DNA from: Otatea glauca
Taxonomy: Eukaryota > Streptophyta > Magnoliopsida > Poales > Poaceae
Length of the DNA stretch: 64,000 nucleotides
Assembly: GCA_036346275.1 (NCBI GenBank)
Contig: CM070715.1
Span: 74,573,667 to 74,637,666 of the forward strand
Direction: 5' to 3'
Part shown: positions 15,701-27,480 of the stretch, one piece after another
How positions within the stretch are numbered: position 1 is the first letter of the stretch
How the letters are laid out: every line of letters begins with the position of its first letter
Made by a program: the position numbers and the translations under genes
The notes under the pieces: model-generated
Told to the model about the DNA's origin: nothing
Seen by the model: the letters and a program-made list of their open reading frames with translations, nothing else
The model's database searches: none

Positions 15701-18700
15701 ATCTGTAAGTGGCATAAACCTTACATTTGAACTACTGAATTGCATGGCAGATATGACCTTCTGCATAATGGTCATCTCAATCTTGAGGGTTTGGAAGAGC
15801 TTTTCAAAGTTGCTCAAGTAAGCAAGTTTACATTTTACATTCTTTAATTTGATGTCTCTTTTGATTCTACATGAATTAATCATGAACTTTTGCAATAATG
15901 TATTCACACGCTGTAGTCTGTCTCCTTAGTCATCACAAAGTTATATTGATTAAGCACATACCTTGGAAGAGGAGTCAGTTAATGCACATGTAATGATAAG
16001 TAGAACATATGGTCGTATTGTTTTTGTACAAACAACTCTGTACATATGCCATCTAATTTTTGGGGATATCATTTCGCAAAAACTCACATGTGCCACAAAA
16101 AAGAATTGGCATTCCTTGATTTTGTCGCCCCAAGTTTGGGGAAGGACTCTATTGTATCGTCTAATTGGATAGGGCCTTGCATGTCTACTCAGGCACTCTG
16201 CGTTGAATGTAACCATTAACACATGAGTGTTTTTAAATGTTGTTATATGAAAAGACAAATTGAAGTTATTGGAGTAAATGGTTCTAACATTGAAGTGTAT
16301 TGGATTATAAGATTCTAACATTGAAGTGACTTGGGAAGGGGACTATGCTTGGCTTGGCCATCACTTCCGTTTTGTCAATGGGGGCCATTAAGATAGATTT
16401 CATGAATATGAATAGCTTGTAGTGTTAATCTCATAGTTACTGGATTCGCTATAAACCCCCTGCAATTCACGAACCGGATTCGTCGAACCCGATACGGTTT
16501 AGGGTATGGGGTTCGTGTTCACAGTGGAAATTGAAAGAAAAAGTGGCAAACCGTGAACCCAAATCCCATACCGCGACTCAGACGAACTATGTTTCTAGTA
16601 ACTATGGTTAATCTACTCATGATGTTCGTATTTTCGTTATTTCATATCAGTCAATTATGAAAGAAAGAACTGATTGTTTGAAATTTTCTTTTTATATCCA
16701 TATGTCGATGTTGTAGTTTTGATCTGTCTGCTAGTTCGTTGACATTGGTTAGATCTCTGGAATGTTTTAGCATGTTCATCAAATCTTATGTAGCACTGTG
16801 ATTCCTGTAGCTTCTTGCTGATGGTGTTATTCCAAATGAGTACGGGATCAACCCAAAGCAAAAACTAAAAATTGGTTCAAAGGTTTGTTCTCAAGCAAGA
16901 TGTCACTGTTTCTCATTGTTGTAGAAAATTGTGTGCACTGGTTGTGTGCATAGGGTACTGCCAAGTGATTAATCATTTATGTGGCTTTCACTTTTGTTGG
17001 TTTTTGTAGATAGCACGACGGTTATTGGGAAAAATTTTAATTGATCTATGGAACACTCGTGAAGAAGCTATTAGTGTTGCCGAACCAAAATTTATTGAAG
17101 ATGAAGCTACATTCCTGCCAACAAAAGAAGCAGAGCACCAGCAAAAGCTACAAGTAAGAAATGAGGATGGAAGAAGATCTAGTTCCACGAGTGAGAAGTC
17201 ATTGGACCAAGATGATGAAGATGATAGAGAAACTAAATACCGCTTAGATCCTAAGTATGTGCTTGTTTTTTCTGGTTTCTATGAAATTCAAGTTTTTGCT
17301 GATTACATGTAAACTTTATGTTTCTAATATACTTTATCTCAGGTATGCCAATGTAAAGACACCTGACCGACATGTCCGCACAAGGCTTTATTTCACATCG
17401 GTACACCGGAGCACTTATGTTCTGCATGCCTTGTTCTTATCATCCTTTTGGAATTCCAAGTGATATACATTTTCTCCACCAGGAATCTCATATACATTCA
17501 TTAATGAATGTCCTTCGCTATTGCAATTTGGATGAATCTCTACAAGGAGAGGATAGCCTTGTCTGCCAAAGTGCTTTGGACCGACTGCATAGAACCAAGG
17601 AGCTTGACTACATGAGTAATATTGTGCTTAGAATGTTTGAAAATACAGAGGTATGGATTTTTTTTTGCAATATGTTTCTCAATAATCTTCTCCTTTATAT
17701 TATCATTTATCCTACATATTTCCATTTATTGTCTTCATGAGTTAGTATTTCTGAAAGGTTTTGAGCTTCAAGTTTCCTACCTTACATAGAATGAAGTATT
17801 GTTCAATTGTTGATCGTGATCCTTTTCTTGATTAAGCTATCTTCTGTACTCCAGTGTCCTATTTTCACCAGGCATGCAAACACCTTGTACTAACAAGTAA
17901 CAACATTTTAGGGGAGCTTTAGTGCCAAACTAATTGTTATTATGGGGACTGCAATGAACAGATTGTTTATTGCCAATTTTCTGTTGCAGAGCCATGTCAA
18001 TGATACTTATTTACAAGACCAATGGGTAATACCCATAGCATGTGATACAATTAGGCATTTCTTTGTGCCCCCTTATGCAAACATGCAGCTATACAATTCT
18101 ATCAGCCATCACTACTTGCTAGACTGGGATCTCTGTATCTCTTGTATTTCATTGGTATCTGCAATTGAGCATCAGTTAATCGATTGATTATGTGCAAATG
18201 ACATTATCTCTTAACTATTATGAATTGTCGTCCTGAATTGGTTTATACTTATAGTGTACTTCATGTCAGTTTTCTCTATAAGGGCATGTTCTTATTGCTG
18301 TATCATCTCCTTGCCCATCCAGGGAAGGGTTTATGCTAGTCTGTGATTATTCTATTGCAACTTTTGTTAGCAGACTCTTGTTCTGTATAGCTAAGTACTT
18401 GATTCCAGGACCACCTTCATTCAGCTAGTGGTCATATGACTAAGCAGTGGCCTCCCCTTATATTCTGACCCATTTCCAGAGAAGCCTTAGCATGCCTATG
18501 GCATGTGCAGTCCAAAAGCAATACTGCTAGTTGTTGTTTTGGGATGAACTCATCTATGTTCCATGGGCCATATAAGTCATGTACAAGGCAGAGCAAATAA
18601 CAGAAAACACCCTATACAAAGGACTAACACAAATATATGCATATACTTCTTACACCCCCCTCAAACTCATGGTGGATCAATAACACTGAGTTTTAAGAGA

Positions 18701-21700
18701 TAGAAGCCATGTTGAACCCTAGCCTACGCCTTCATGAAGAAGTCAACTAGCTAAAGCTTTGAAGGCACATACTGAAGAGCGACAACCTGCTGTTGCACCT
18801 GCGACTGCATTTAGGAAGCATCAAACCCAATATGCTTGGTGAGCTCATGCTTCATCGGATCTCGAGTAATATTGATCGCACCAGTGCTGTCTGACAATAA
18901 CGTAGTCGGTGCAGAAACCGAAACACGAAGTTCTCAAGGAGCCACCGTAGCTAGGTGACCTCAGCTGCCACAGACACCAAAGCCCTCAGCTTAGCCTTAA
19001 CACTTGAACAGGGAAACTGCAGTCTGCTTCTTAGCCTTCCAGGCAATCAAGGAAGAACCAAGTAAGACACAAAAAGTAGAGAGAGACCGACGATTAGAAG
19101 GATCACTTGCCCAAATCGCATTAGAGTACACCTGAAGCTGTAAGGAGTTGGAGCGAGGGAAGAAAAGGCGTCGACTGATAGTCCCAAGAAGATATCACAG
19201 AACTCGAAGGAAGTTACTATAGTGGAGCTAGGTAGGAGAAGAAACAAATAGACTCAGAATGTGAACAACATGAGAGATGTTAGGACGAGTGACACCAAGG
19301 TAAACCAAGCTCCCATCAAGGTGGCGATAGTGAGTGGGATCCTATCATGATCCTGCTATACCACCAAATACAAGGCACCTGGAGAGAATTGGGAAGGATT
19401 AGAGTTGGATTTGGAGTAGAATCAAGAGAATTCAGAGGAAGAAGAGAGGTACAAGGGGAGGAGAAGAAGCACAGGAAGGAGCCTGAAGGGATATAAGTCT
19501 TCGGTTCTCGTTTGTTCGTCCCCCAAAATTAGTTGTCTGCATCCAATGTATGCAACTCTCCCTCTGAACTTCTTAGCCCACACTCCCAAGGAACAAACTC
19601 CACATCTCTGCAGATGAGCCCCAAGATACATGTACTCCGTGACATTAATTCCCCCCTCCTCGAGCCTCAGCTTGCCCCCAATTGCTACAGTGAGTCGCTC
19701 TAGGACGAGCTTCGAGCCACCAGGATCCCATGGTACTTGGTGTCCTTTAATGCCAAACTTTGTCCAGCCATCTCCGGCACTAAGCATCATAAATTCTTCT
19801 ATGCGCTGTACCCTGAAGTTTCCTTTGTAGCATTATGTAGGAATGGATTTGTCCTCTGTTTGCCTCATGGAGCACAATCCGATTGAGAGCGGTAGCAGCA
19901 GTGAATGGCATGAAAAAATATGCTCGGTATCACCAGGGCTGGCAACCACACCACAAGCATATGAATTGCATAATACCCTGAAGACCAATACCTGAACTCC
20001 AGAGGCCAATATCTTAGCTCCTTCAACATCATCAGCCATGCCCAGTCTCTTCATAGCATGGTAATCTCTCCATTGCATTGCGCCCAGAATTGAAACTCCA
20101 GCATCTCAATCCCTGAGCATTTTTTGCATGTGCAGTGAGGCACTGATTCCTGCACTAATGGAAACCAATCCTTGCACTCCATATGGTGTTTGCCACAAGA
20201 GGATGCTATTAGTGTACTGTCAATCCCATGTAGTAGGCATCCAAGTATTAACTCCATATGCTGTACATGGATGAGAGGATTCCTTGCCCATCTTACTCGT
20301 TTGCACAACCTTATGAATTGTTGATGCTACAGTCAAAGCACTGACTGCACTGCAAATCTGTTGCCCAATCCTACCATGTACAAATCTATTTGCCTGGACT
20401 GGATTCTTGCCACCTCTATATGATTCTCAACTAGCAACTTGTACATATCAAATGAACTTTCAATTAGCAGTTTCTTTATTAGGTGTCTTGGTGCAGGTGG
20501 TGGCCACAGGGGTAGAAACAACCCTGCACTTTTGCTGCAATTGTGTAGTAACCAGACTTGCAATTTTCCCTCTTCACTTCCATTGTACATTGGTGATGAC
20601 CAAGGGGGCAGTGGTGGCCCTTCTCTATTTCTACATGTGTTTGGCACATAGACTTGCAGATTTTTGACCACCTTCTTACTGCACATAGGTGGCGGTCGTG
20701 GTTGCTGCAGTGCCACCAATCTCCAGCATATCTGTCTTGAGCCAAAGCAATTTTCCAATATCTACACGCGAACCCCTGAATCTTGCACAAATTGGTGGCG
20801 GCCACGGCTGTTATAGTTCCACAGCACACTGACCCAAGTAAAAACCCATAACCGTGGGTGTGCCTAGGCACGACCTTTCATGACCTTGCAAGCTCTCGAG
20901 AATGTGGTTGAGGAGAAAGACTGCCTTGGATTTTGAGTAGAGGTTGCCCTTAAGCAAACAGCACAAGTTGCCCTGTCCAGTCGAGAATGATATAGCCTGT
21001 GGTGGCGACAAAGTTGAGTGCACCATCGTCAACAAGGCAGCAGTGGGATGTGCGGTTGCAACGGGTTGAGCGCTGGTTGCGGCCTATGCAGTGCTTAGCA
21101 TTGTGATCAGGAAGTGCAAGGATAGTCGTAGAGTTGGAGGTGGCTCTCGGATGGCACTAGACGGATTTGGAGGTTGTGATGGCTCAGGTGGTAGATACGA
21201 GATCGTGGAAGTCGCCTATGGTGGCCGTGGCGGCATACGGCATGTCAGATCAGAGAGTTGAAGCACTAGATCCTGCTGTTGACTCCAGGTCTAGTGAGCA
21301 CGCCCACCGCGGAGCTCAGGTGGATGTGCTCGATGTGCTTGCCTTGGGGTCATCGCCTTGCGAATGGTGTGCTTAGATGGGTTCACGCTGATGCACTACA
21401 GCTTGATCATGACGACGTTGGCACTGAGTGGGGTGGCCTCGAAGCGAGTCAAGTCTGCGACGAGGCCAATCAATGCCACGGAGGTAGCCAAAGGCGGGGT
21501 CGGCGTTACCGTTGTGGTGAACGGAGTCATCAGCTCATTGACGATGTGGTTTAAGCACCACGTCGAACACCTGGTGGGCGTCGCATTGCCGAGGTTGTTG
21601 GTGACAGCGACAACGAGGGTGCTGCTCCTCAGAGGCATTTCCTCAAACACCTCACATGCGCGACACTACTGCACCTCAACTTAAACAAGCGGAGCGGCCA

Positions 21701-24700
21701 TGACAGGGTCAGCAATGAACGGAATGACCAAGGGTGGCGTTAACGCTGCAGCAGGGTGGACGCCACTGTCGACATGCCGACATCGTGGATGGGGCGTACC
21801 ATCGAACACCTGAAGGGCATCTTGGAGTTGTCACTATTGGTCACGGTGTCCTAGCCGACGTCGAGCTCCTCGATGGCAATAGCCACTAGGGAGTGCCTTC
21901 CGCGCAGCCGACCAGCACCTTCTCGCACATCTTGATGGTTTGCCACATCAGCTCTCTCTCCATAGCATTAGCCATGTATTGGATTGTCCGCTCTGGTACC
22001 AAATGTTACGATGCTGATACCACTGGATACAAGGCAACTGGAGAGAATTGAGAAGGATTAGAGTAGGATTTGAAGTAGAACCGAGATAATTTAAAGGAAG
22101 AAGAGAGATACAAGGGGAGAAGAAGCACAAAAAGGAGCAAGAAGGGATAGAAGTCTTCGGTTCCCGTCTATTCGGCCCTCAACAGTTGCTTGCGTCCAAT
22201 ATATGTAGCTCTCCCTCTGAACTTCTTGGCCCAATAGACTCCCCTTCACGTCTCTCTAGGTAGGCACCAAGATAGGCGCTCTCCGTGACAGATCATCAAG
22301 GGGTACCGTCAGTAGGATAAAACTGAAGGTGAAGCTCCATAGGAGTGTTCACCGTGCGCTGATCAGTGAGACAAGCACGATCAAGAAGATGGTAGATGTA
22401 CTTCTCTTGGGAGAGCTAGTAGCCATTAGGCATAGAGGTGACCTCAATCCCAAAGAACTAGTGAAAAGGACCCAAATCAGACATTTGGAATTGTCGCTAA
22501 GACATCGTCTTCACAAAGTCAATGTACTGATGGTCATCTCTAGTGATGAGCATGTCATCCACATAGAGGAGTCCGACTATGAGAGGTGTGAACAAAGGCA
22601 GCAGGGTCATGATCACTGGTGAAAAAGCTGATAGCAATGAATAGATGTGAAACGCTCGAAACATGCACGAGGAGCTTGTTTGAGCCCATAAAGAGAACGA
22701 TGGAGGCGACAAACATGACTGTCGGGAACAAAATGCCCAGGAGGTGGGTACATGTAGATCTTCTCTCGCAGCTCGCCATTAAGAAAGGCATTCTTGACAT
22801 CAAACTATGAGATAGTCCATTATCGAATAGAGGCAACAACAAAAGTGCGAACAACGGTCATATGAGCAATAGGGGCAAAAGTCTCACTATAATCAAGCTC
22901 ATACTCCTTCCGAAAATCACATGCAACAAGATGTGTCTTGTAGCACTAAATGGTACCATCATAACAAGTCTTGATCTTATAGACCCACTTGCACATGATC
23001 GGAGTAACACAAGCAAGAAGGGGAACAAGGTCTCAAGTGCTAGTACACTCGAAAACAACAACCTCATCACCCATAGCTAGCTGCCACTCAGGATGATTTG
23101 CAACATCACAATAATAGGTAGGCTTAGTAAGAGTAGTAGTAGAAGTTGCAAGCCGTAGCGATCAGGATGTGGAATCGCACTCCGATCACAACGAGCGTAC
23201 CTCGGAGGAGATGGCAAAGTAGAGTCCAACAAGGAGAGAGAAGAAGGCACAGAGCAGGACCCAAAGGACGGAAGAATAGAGGTAGAGAGGTGACAGAGTT
23301 GACAGAGAAGGATCAGAATGGGGATGATGAGTGTAGTGCAATGGAAAGGGGGAGACCTCAACAAAGAGCTAGTGAAATCCTCCGATAGGGAAGCAAGGGG
23401 AACCGGAGGTGAAGGAGCCAAAGGTGAAACCGGTGGAGGTGGTGGAGACGGAAGCGAAACCAACAGAGTGGAGAGTTGAGGATCAGGAAAAGTTAGAAAG
23501 GAGATTGAATCAGCAATAGCGCTCGAGCTGGAATGATGTCACAAGGATAGTAAGGTCGAGAATCATCGAAGGTGACATCGCGCGAAATGTGTATCCGACG
23601 AGTAATAGCGTCATAGCAGTGATAACCCTTGTGCTTAGCACTGTAGCCAAGGAAAATATACTCAACTGACTGAGCAGTTAGCTTCGTGCACTCACGGGGT
23701 GGAAGGAGAGCAAAGCAAACACAACCAAAGTGACTGTATTGAGAAGACTTATAGTAGAGACGCTCAACAGGAGTAGGACCCTAAAGAGCAGTGGAGGGCT
23801 GTAGGTTGACAAGTTAGGTGGCGGTAGTAATGGCCTCAGCCTAAAAATGAGGTGCAATAGAAGAGGCCATCACTAGAGCGTGGGCAGTCTCAAGAAGGTG
23901 ATGATGCTTACACTTAGAAACACCGTTTCTAAGCATGAGCATCAGGATAGGAGTACCAAGAAAGAGTGCCCTGCGCTAAAGCAAACTGACGAAAACAGTA
24001 GACAAGTACTCACCAGTAGAATTAGAATGAAAGACAAATGGTTGAATCAAACCGAGCACAAACCATAGTAGCAAAAGACTGATCGATAGAAGGGACGTGG
24101 CTACAGGAAGACATGAAATAAATTCAAGTATGTCGAGAATAGTCATCAATGAAGATCACAAAGTATCGATCACTCCCTTTCGAAATGTAGGGAGCCAGAC
24201 CCCATACATCAGAGTGAATCAAATCAAAATGATGAGCGGAAATAGAGTCACTAAAACCATAAGGGAGCTGTAGCTGCTACATAGGTGACCTAAGCAAAAC
24301 TAATGGAAGTGGTGGTGGAGGTAGTGGTAGTAGTGGTCGACTGGTTGATGGAGGAAACAGAAGTGGAAGGAAGGTGAAGCCAGTCGAGCTCCCAGAGACG
24401 CTAAGAATCAAGGTGTTTCCGGTTAGTATCTATCAGAGTCCCTATGTTGCAGTCCTGAACACAGCACGAATTAGGCTCAAGAATGATACGACAATAATGC
24501 TTAGTAATCTGACCCGCAGACATGAGCTGCATAGCATGCCTAGGAACATGAGAAACAAAGGGGACATGAAAACTAGGAATGGAAAGAGTGTCTTGAATAG
24601 TAACAGGAAGAGAAGTATCATCTGCGGTATGAATGGAAAGTAGAACGGAAGGACTCAAAGAGGTGAGGTGATTGGAATATGATGTTACACGAAAAGAAGC

Positions 24701-27056
24701 ACCAGAGTCCAGGATCCAAGGATATGATATACCTTAATTGGGAAACTGGATGAATGGAGGCTGAGTGGCCAGATTGGCAGCACTTGAAGATCTTTAGGTA
24801 GGGCTGACGACCAGACGCTGGAGGGAGACCAGCTGTTGAGTGGTGTCTGGTTGGCGTGGAGCACCAACACCTCCTGAGTACAGCCATGCTGAGGGCACCT
24901 TTGTGGCCCTAGCTCCGCCCCTTGGAGTAGCAGGTCTAGTATGTATGGCCATCACGTTGACACCAGTTGCAGTGAAGGCCACTAGTAGAGGCACTCGTAG
25001 TAGCCACCGGTGCACCCACTAGTGCTGGAGTAGTAGAAGCTACCGCTACAAGAGTTATAGGAGCAATGAGTGTACGGACAGCTAGGACGACAGAAGACGG
25101 TTGTTGTCATGCCACAAAGACGAGTCTCCTCGAAATGAACAAAAGTGAGCCTCCGCCACAGACGGGGTGAGCGGGCCAGAAGGTGAACATGAACCGGCTG
25201 GAACTCCCGGCTGGAACTCTTGTCGAAGACATGTTAGGAAGTCGTAGAGATGGTGAGTATCCTAGTGTGCACGGGTCTGTACATAGCAGGGACAAGTCTG
25301 AAAGCTAGGTGGTGCGACCGGAGCTCGAGGTGGTGTAGCCAAAGCTTGAGGTAGGTCGAGGAAGGCCTGATGGTGGCAGATCCATCCAGAGATAATTTTG
25401 CGGTGCTAGAATTGAGTAGATCCGGCCCCAATGTTGGTAGAGATGAGCTCCACGGCGACGAAGTCTTGCTCGGTGACGCTCACCAAAGGTCGGCAGAGAC
25501 TGGTAGCAATGGGAAGACCCAAATCAGCTGCTGGCGACATTGGGGAGCACGATTTGGGAACTTGAGCGACCAATGGTTGAGTGTGAGTAGCTCAATCTGA
25601 AGGCGAAGTAAGCATATCCGAGCAGGGCGAAGCTTGAATGGCTGATGGGGGCAGCAGGATCGAGCGCGGGGCGGCATGACTCGGCGCATGGTGGTGCAGA
25701 TTGGAGTGGGCGGTGGGATCCGATGTGGCTCTAGCTCGGGACGGCGCTGTAGGGGCGGCGGCTAGAGCAGATTCGGCGGCGACGATAGGAGAGAGGGAGG
25801 AGAAGAGGAAGGCGGCAACACTCAGACGGCGGCGGCGGCTTGAGGACGGTGGCGATGAAGGCTTGGGCTAGGGTTGGGTAGAGAAAGAGCCATGGGCCCA
25901 CATACCATATTTTGGAATGAACTCATATACATTCCATGGTCCAAATGGGCCATATAAGTCGTACAAGGCAGAGCAAATTGCAGAAAACACCCTACACAAA
26001 GCACTAACATAAATATGTACATATACTTTTAACAGTTGTAAGTTGCTCTTGTAATGAAGTAGGAGGTAGGATTGCTGATTGCTCTGAATTGCGAACATCT
26101 GATCTTGCATCACATGATGGCGAATTTACTGCCCATCCAAATAGTCTGTTCTACTTTCTGTAATATTGGCATATAGTGTTTGCAATGACATAACCTATCA
26201 CATCATGATATTAGTTGAAATGGTATTAGTGGCACTGTTCTCTTTGAATCCTTAGTGCTTCACAACTTTATTTTTCATAAAGTTGTAAAGCAATAAATAT
26301 GTACATTTTGTATTATAAGTGGTTTCCCTACCGCCTCTGGTGGTTGATCTAACATGCTTCTCAAGACATCACAGTACATAGAGAGTTGGATGTAACTTCC
26401 ATCCGAATTTGTTTCATGTATGCATATGTATATCTCAATTTGTTTCTAAATTAGCAGTAAGTATGCATATTTCTGTTCTTTGTCATAGTTATGTTTGATC
26501 CTTCTGTGACAAAGTTCTCCATAGTCCATGCCTTTGCATTTGAAAACTTGCTGATGCCATACAGCCAGTTTCCTGGTTGCTGTTGTTTGACCTGGTCAAT
26601 CTGCTTACCAAATTTCTTATCTACAGGTTCCTCTAGAAGATGAGAAAAGGTTCCGGATTGAAATGACTTTCAGCCGTGGCGCTGATCTCAGTCCTCTTGA
26701 GGTGATGGCCACATCTTCTTCACAATGCAGGACATGAGCTCCGCTGTGCTACTAGACACCTTTGAGTTTACTAATGTAATGTGTGTTTGGTCCAGGATAA
26801 AACCAGCGAAACTTCTTCGTTGCTCCAGGAGCACACCCTGCCGATAATGGGACCTGAGAGATTGCAGGAAGTTGGCTCTTGCCTGACACTGGACAAGTTT
26901 GAGAAAATGGTGCGACCATTTGCAATGCCCCCAGAGGACTTCCCCCCGGCTGCACCTCCACAAGCCTTTTCAGGATACTTCTCCAAAGGCGCTGGGATGC
27001 TGGAACGGTTGGCTAGCCTCTGGCCTTTTCACAAGGGTGCGACTAATGGCAAATAG
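786..27056 (+). CDS. VIH: Diphosphoinositol-pentakisphosphate kinase (PPIP5K/VIH), 5'-partial, 28 exons visible
   Basis: This is a bifunctional inositol-pyrophosphate enzyme. An N-terminal ATP-grasp kinase makes InsP7/InsP8, and a histidine-acid-phosphatase-like domain follows; in plants the product feeds phosphate (SPX) and jasmonate signalling (family knowledge). Exons: 786-832, 972-1055, 1756-1819, 3456-3609, 3878-3948, 4673-4777, 5202-5294, 6580-6654, 7408-7493, 7589-7795, 7874-7973, 8054-8124, 8349-8430, 9416-9574, 10949-10991, 11891-11973, 13116-13178, 13264-13338, 13642-13767, 15047-15279, 15374-15418, 15751-15817, 16811-16882, 17010-17254, 17343-17400, 17483-17650, 26627-26701, 26796-27056. 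They total 3012 nt with the frame kept throughout. Kinase-domain signatures are [26 protein letters not shown] and [12 protein letters not shown]. The phosphatase motif RHGDRTP begins near visible residue 328. A TAG at 27054-27056 ends the frame. No stop or frameshift is seen, so it looks functional despite TE-filled introns. The 8976-bp intron 17651-26626 is the largest. Whether it is the VIH1 or VIH2 orthologue cannot be told. Confidence 0.95.
2647..3243. mobile_element. Non-autonomous hAT (Ac/Ds-like) element, 597 bp
   Basis: The 8-bp direct repeat ACTGTACC flanks the element at 2639-2646 and 3244-3251. The inner ends are inverted copies: GGGGATGAAAACGGGTCGG on the left, and AGGGGTGAAAATGGGTCGG as the reverse complement of the right end. 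The GGGATGAAAACGG start resembles Ac/Ds ends. The subterminal DNA is packed with GGATCCGGAT / GATATCCG-type short motifs on both sides, typical of transposase-binding repeats. No transposase reading frame is present. It lies in the VIH intron between exons at 1819 and 3456. Confidence 0.9.
5440..6330 (+). pseudogene. Degraded Copia RT/RNase H fragment, possibly with 3' LTR remnant
   Basis: Conceptual translation in shifting frames gives the end of a Ty1/Copia polyprotein: [46 protein letters not shown] (RNase H), [19 protein letters not shown] and a closing FxxSKLNV stretch near 6180-6205. Several stops and frameshifts break it. The 6205-6330 stretch that follows may be part of an LTR, but no paired LTR was found. 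It is the same general family as the larger Copia element at 18538-26034 but lies in the opposite (+) orientation. It sits inside the VIH intron 5295-6579. Confidence 0.75.
9806..9829. repeat. (TA)n microsatellite
   Basis: A short run of alternating TA lies in a VIH intron (about 10 units). A second, shorter (AT)n run is at about 9238-9250. No further function is seen. Confidence 0.7.
10017..10725. mobile_element. Non-autonomous hAT-like element, 709 bp
   Basis: The 8-bp direct repeat ATATGCAT lies at 10009-10016 and 10726-10733. The terminal inverted repeats are CATGGTTATTAAGGCG on the left and CAAGGTTATTAAAGCG as the reverse complement of the right end, 14 of 16 matching. The inside is GC-rich, with GGCG/CGCC clusters near both ends, and has no transposase frame. 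Its base composition contrasts sharply with the AT-rich VIH intron (9575-10948) around it. The TSD is itself nearly palindromic, so it is slightly less informative than usual. Confidence 0.85.
11120..11600. repeat. Candidate terminal-inverted-repeat element
   Basis: The left part (about 11150-11240) and the reverse complement of the right part (about 11510-11570) share a degenerate inverted match. It runs through an AAAATCG block, a CTTGG/CCTGG block, a CCTAA block and GTGCCAC / ATGCCACC. The arms are perhaps 50 bp and the ends are unclear. No target duplication could be fixed. The position is the VIH intron 10992-11890. Confidence 0.35.
12863..13033. repeat. Short inverted repeat (MITE-like hairpin)
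   Basis: A left arm around ACACAAGTTG and AAACCCTAG (12863-12885) pairs with CTAGGGTTTCT and CAACTCGTGTT at 13003-13033. The interior is AT-rich. No target duplication was found. It lies in the VIH intron 11974-13115. Confidence 0.35.
16432..16606. mobile_element. 175-bp hAT-type MITE, copy 1
   Basis: The element starts CATAGTTACTGG and ends CTAGTAACTATG (inverted), and it is flanked by a perfect 8-bp duplication GTTAATCT at 16424-16431 and 16607-16614. The body contains GAACCGGATTCG, TTTAGGGTATGGGGTTCG and AAAAAGTGGCAAACC. A full-length relative in opposite orientation is at 33053-33233. It lies in the VIH intron 15818-16810. Confidence 0.92.
18538..18654 (-). repeat. 3' LTR of the Copia element
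   Basis: This about 117-bp LTR matches the one at 25911-26034. Both contain GATGAACTC/AATGAACTC, CCATATAAGTC, ACAAGGCAGAGCAAAT and CAGAAAACACCCTA. It is adjacent to the polypurine tract. Confidence 0.85.
19343..19644 (-). repeat. 3' LTR of the nested element
   Basis: This is the 302-bp partner of 22004-22290. It ends CTCCGTGACA on the + strand, next to the pyrimidine-rich complement of the polypurine tract. Confidence 0.85.
22004..22290 (-). repeat. 5' LTR of the nested element
   Basis: This 287-bp repeat begins TGTTACGATG and ends CTCCGTGACA on the + strand. The primer-binding site lies immediately to its left. Confidence 0.85.
25911..26034 (-). repeat. 5' LTR of the Copia element
   Basis: This about 124-bp LTR is the partner of 18538-18654. 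The minus-strand sequence just after it, TGGTAT, is a weak remainder of a Met-tRNA primer-binding site. Confidence 0.85.
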
Positions 27057-27480
27057 CTGAAAGCTACAAATCGCTAGAATCAGTAAATGTAAATATTCTT
27101 CTCGGTAGTTAGCATTTGGTGGCAACCCCGTTTGCTCAATTTTGGTAACTCGGTTCAATCTTCCAGAAACTGAATCATGCGAATGCTTTTGCCTGGTATT
27201 ATCTTTAATATCTGTAGGCAAACTGGCAAAGCTTCAAAGTTCCAGCAGCAACCCTGTATCTGCATATGAAAATTGCAGCCTGCTCAAATTTTTGAGAAAC
27301 TGGCTTGTGTGAACTATTTGAGATGATTTTAGTTCGGTTTAATGTTATTTTTGGCTTTCAGAAGAGTTGAGCAGAAGCTGGTTAAGAATATAGGGAGTTA
27401 AACCAAACCAAAATCACAATATTCTAGATTAGCAATGGTAGAAGGAAATTTTAATTAAAATTCTAAATATCTGATGATTA
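27057..27480 (+). other. Probable 3' untranslated region of VIH
   Basis: This is AT-rich sequence after the stop codon at 27056, with no reading frame of note. The cleavage site cannot be placed. The extent is a guess. Confidence 0.4.

Larger units (their letters stand above)
19343..22290 (-). mobile_element. Nested LTR retrotransposon, 2.9 kb, apparently non-autonomous
   Basis: LTRs lie at 19343-19644 and 22004-22290 and are clearly alike over their length (for example GGAGAGAATTG, AGAAGAGAG, CTCTCCCTCTGAACTTCTT). Flanks GATCC (19338-19342) and GATCA (22291-22295) form a 4-of-5 target duplication. A purine tract precedes the minus-strand 3' LTR (GAGGAGGGGGG, 19651-19661 on the + strand as pyrimidines). 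A TTTGGTACCAGAGC primer-binding site, like initiator-Met tRNA, lies at 21990-22003. The roughly 2.36-kb interior has only short reading frames, and I recognise no gag, protease, integrase or RT in them. Confidence 0.85.
18663..25860 (-). pseudogene. Copia gag-pol polyprotein remnant (split by the nested element)
   Basis: Read on the minus strand from right to left. The gag CCHC knuckle is at 24930-24971 ([11 protein letters not shown] with the final C present, plus an internal stop). The protease motif [10 protein letters not shown] is at 24691-24720. Integrase-like text lies about 23900-24250. The RT region contains a motif like [10 protein letters not shown] and the catalytic YVDDM near 22545-22560. 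The RNase H end lies at 18663-19342, with [15 protein letters not shown] text and a closing FYL-x-LSVIDPP just before the polypurine tract. Many stops and frameshifts make it non-coding today. The frame resumes on the two sides of the 19343-22290 insertion. Confidence 0.85.
18538..26034 (-). mobile_element. Ty1/Copia LTR retrotransposon, 7.5 kb, carrying a nested LTR element
   Basis: Short LTRs lie at 18538-18654 and 25911-26034. A candidate TSD, GTTGT, flanks them at 18533-18537 and 26035-26039. A polypurine tract (GAGGGGGG on the minus strand) abuts the left, 3' LTR at 18655-18662. The minus strand then encodes gag zinc knuckle, protease, integrase, RT and RNase H in the Copia order, all broken by stops. 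A separate LTR element is inserted at 19343-22290 and splits the RNase H region from the RT. The whole nest occupies the VIH intron 17651-26626, antisense to the gene. Confidence 0.9.

Noticed and set aside
20333..20871. Overlapping 130-141 codon minus-strand frames
   Set aside because: Two frames over the same bases, with Cys/Trp-rich unordered text and no known domain. They lie in the nested LTR element and were not called as genes.
22329..23463. Several + strand and overlapping - strand open frames of 60-128 codons
   Set aside because: Most are shadows of the broken Copia polyprotein on the minus strand. Only frames that match Copia motifs (for example YVDDM) were kept, within the element entry.
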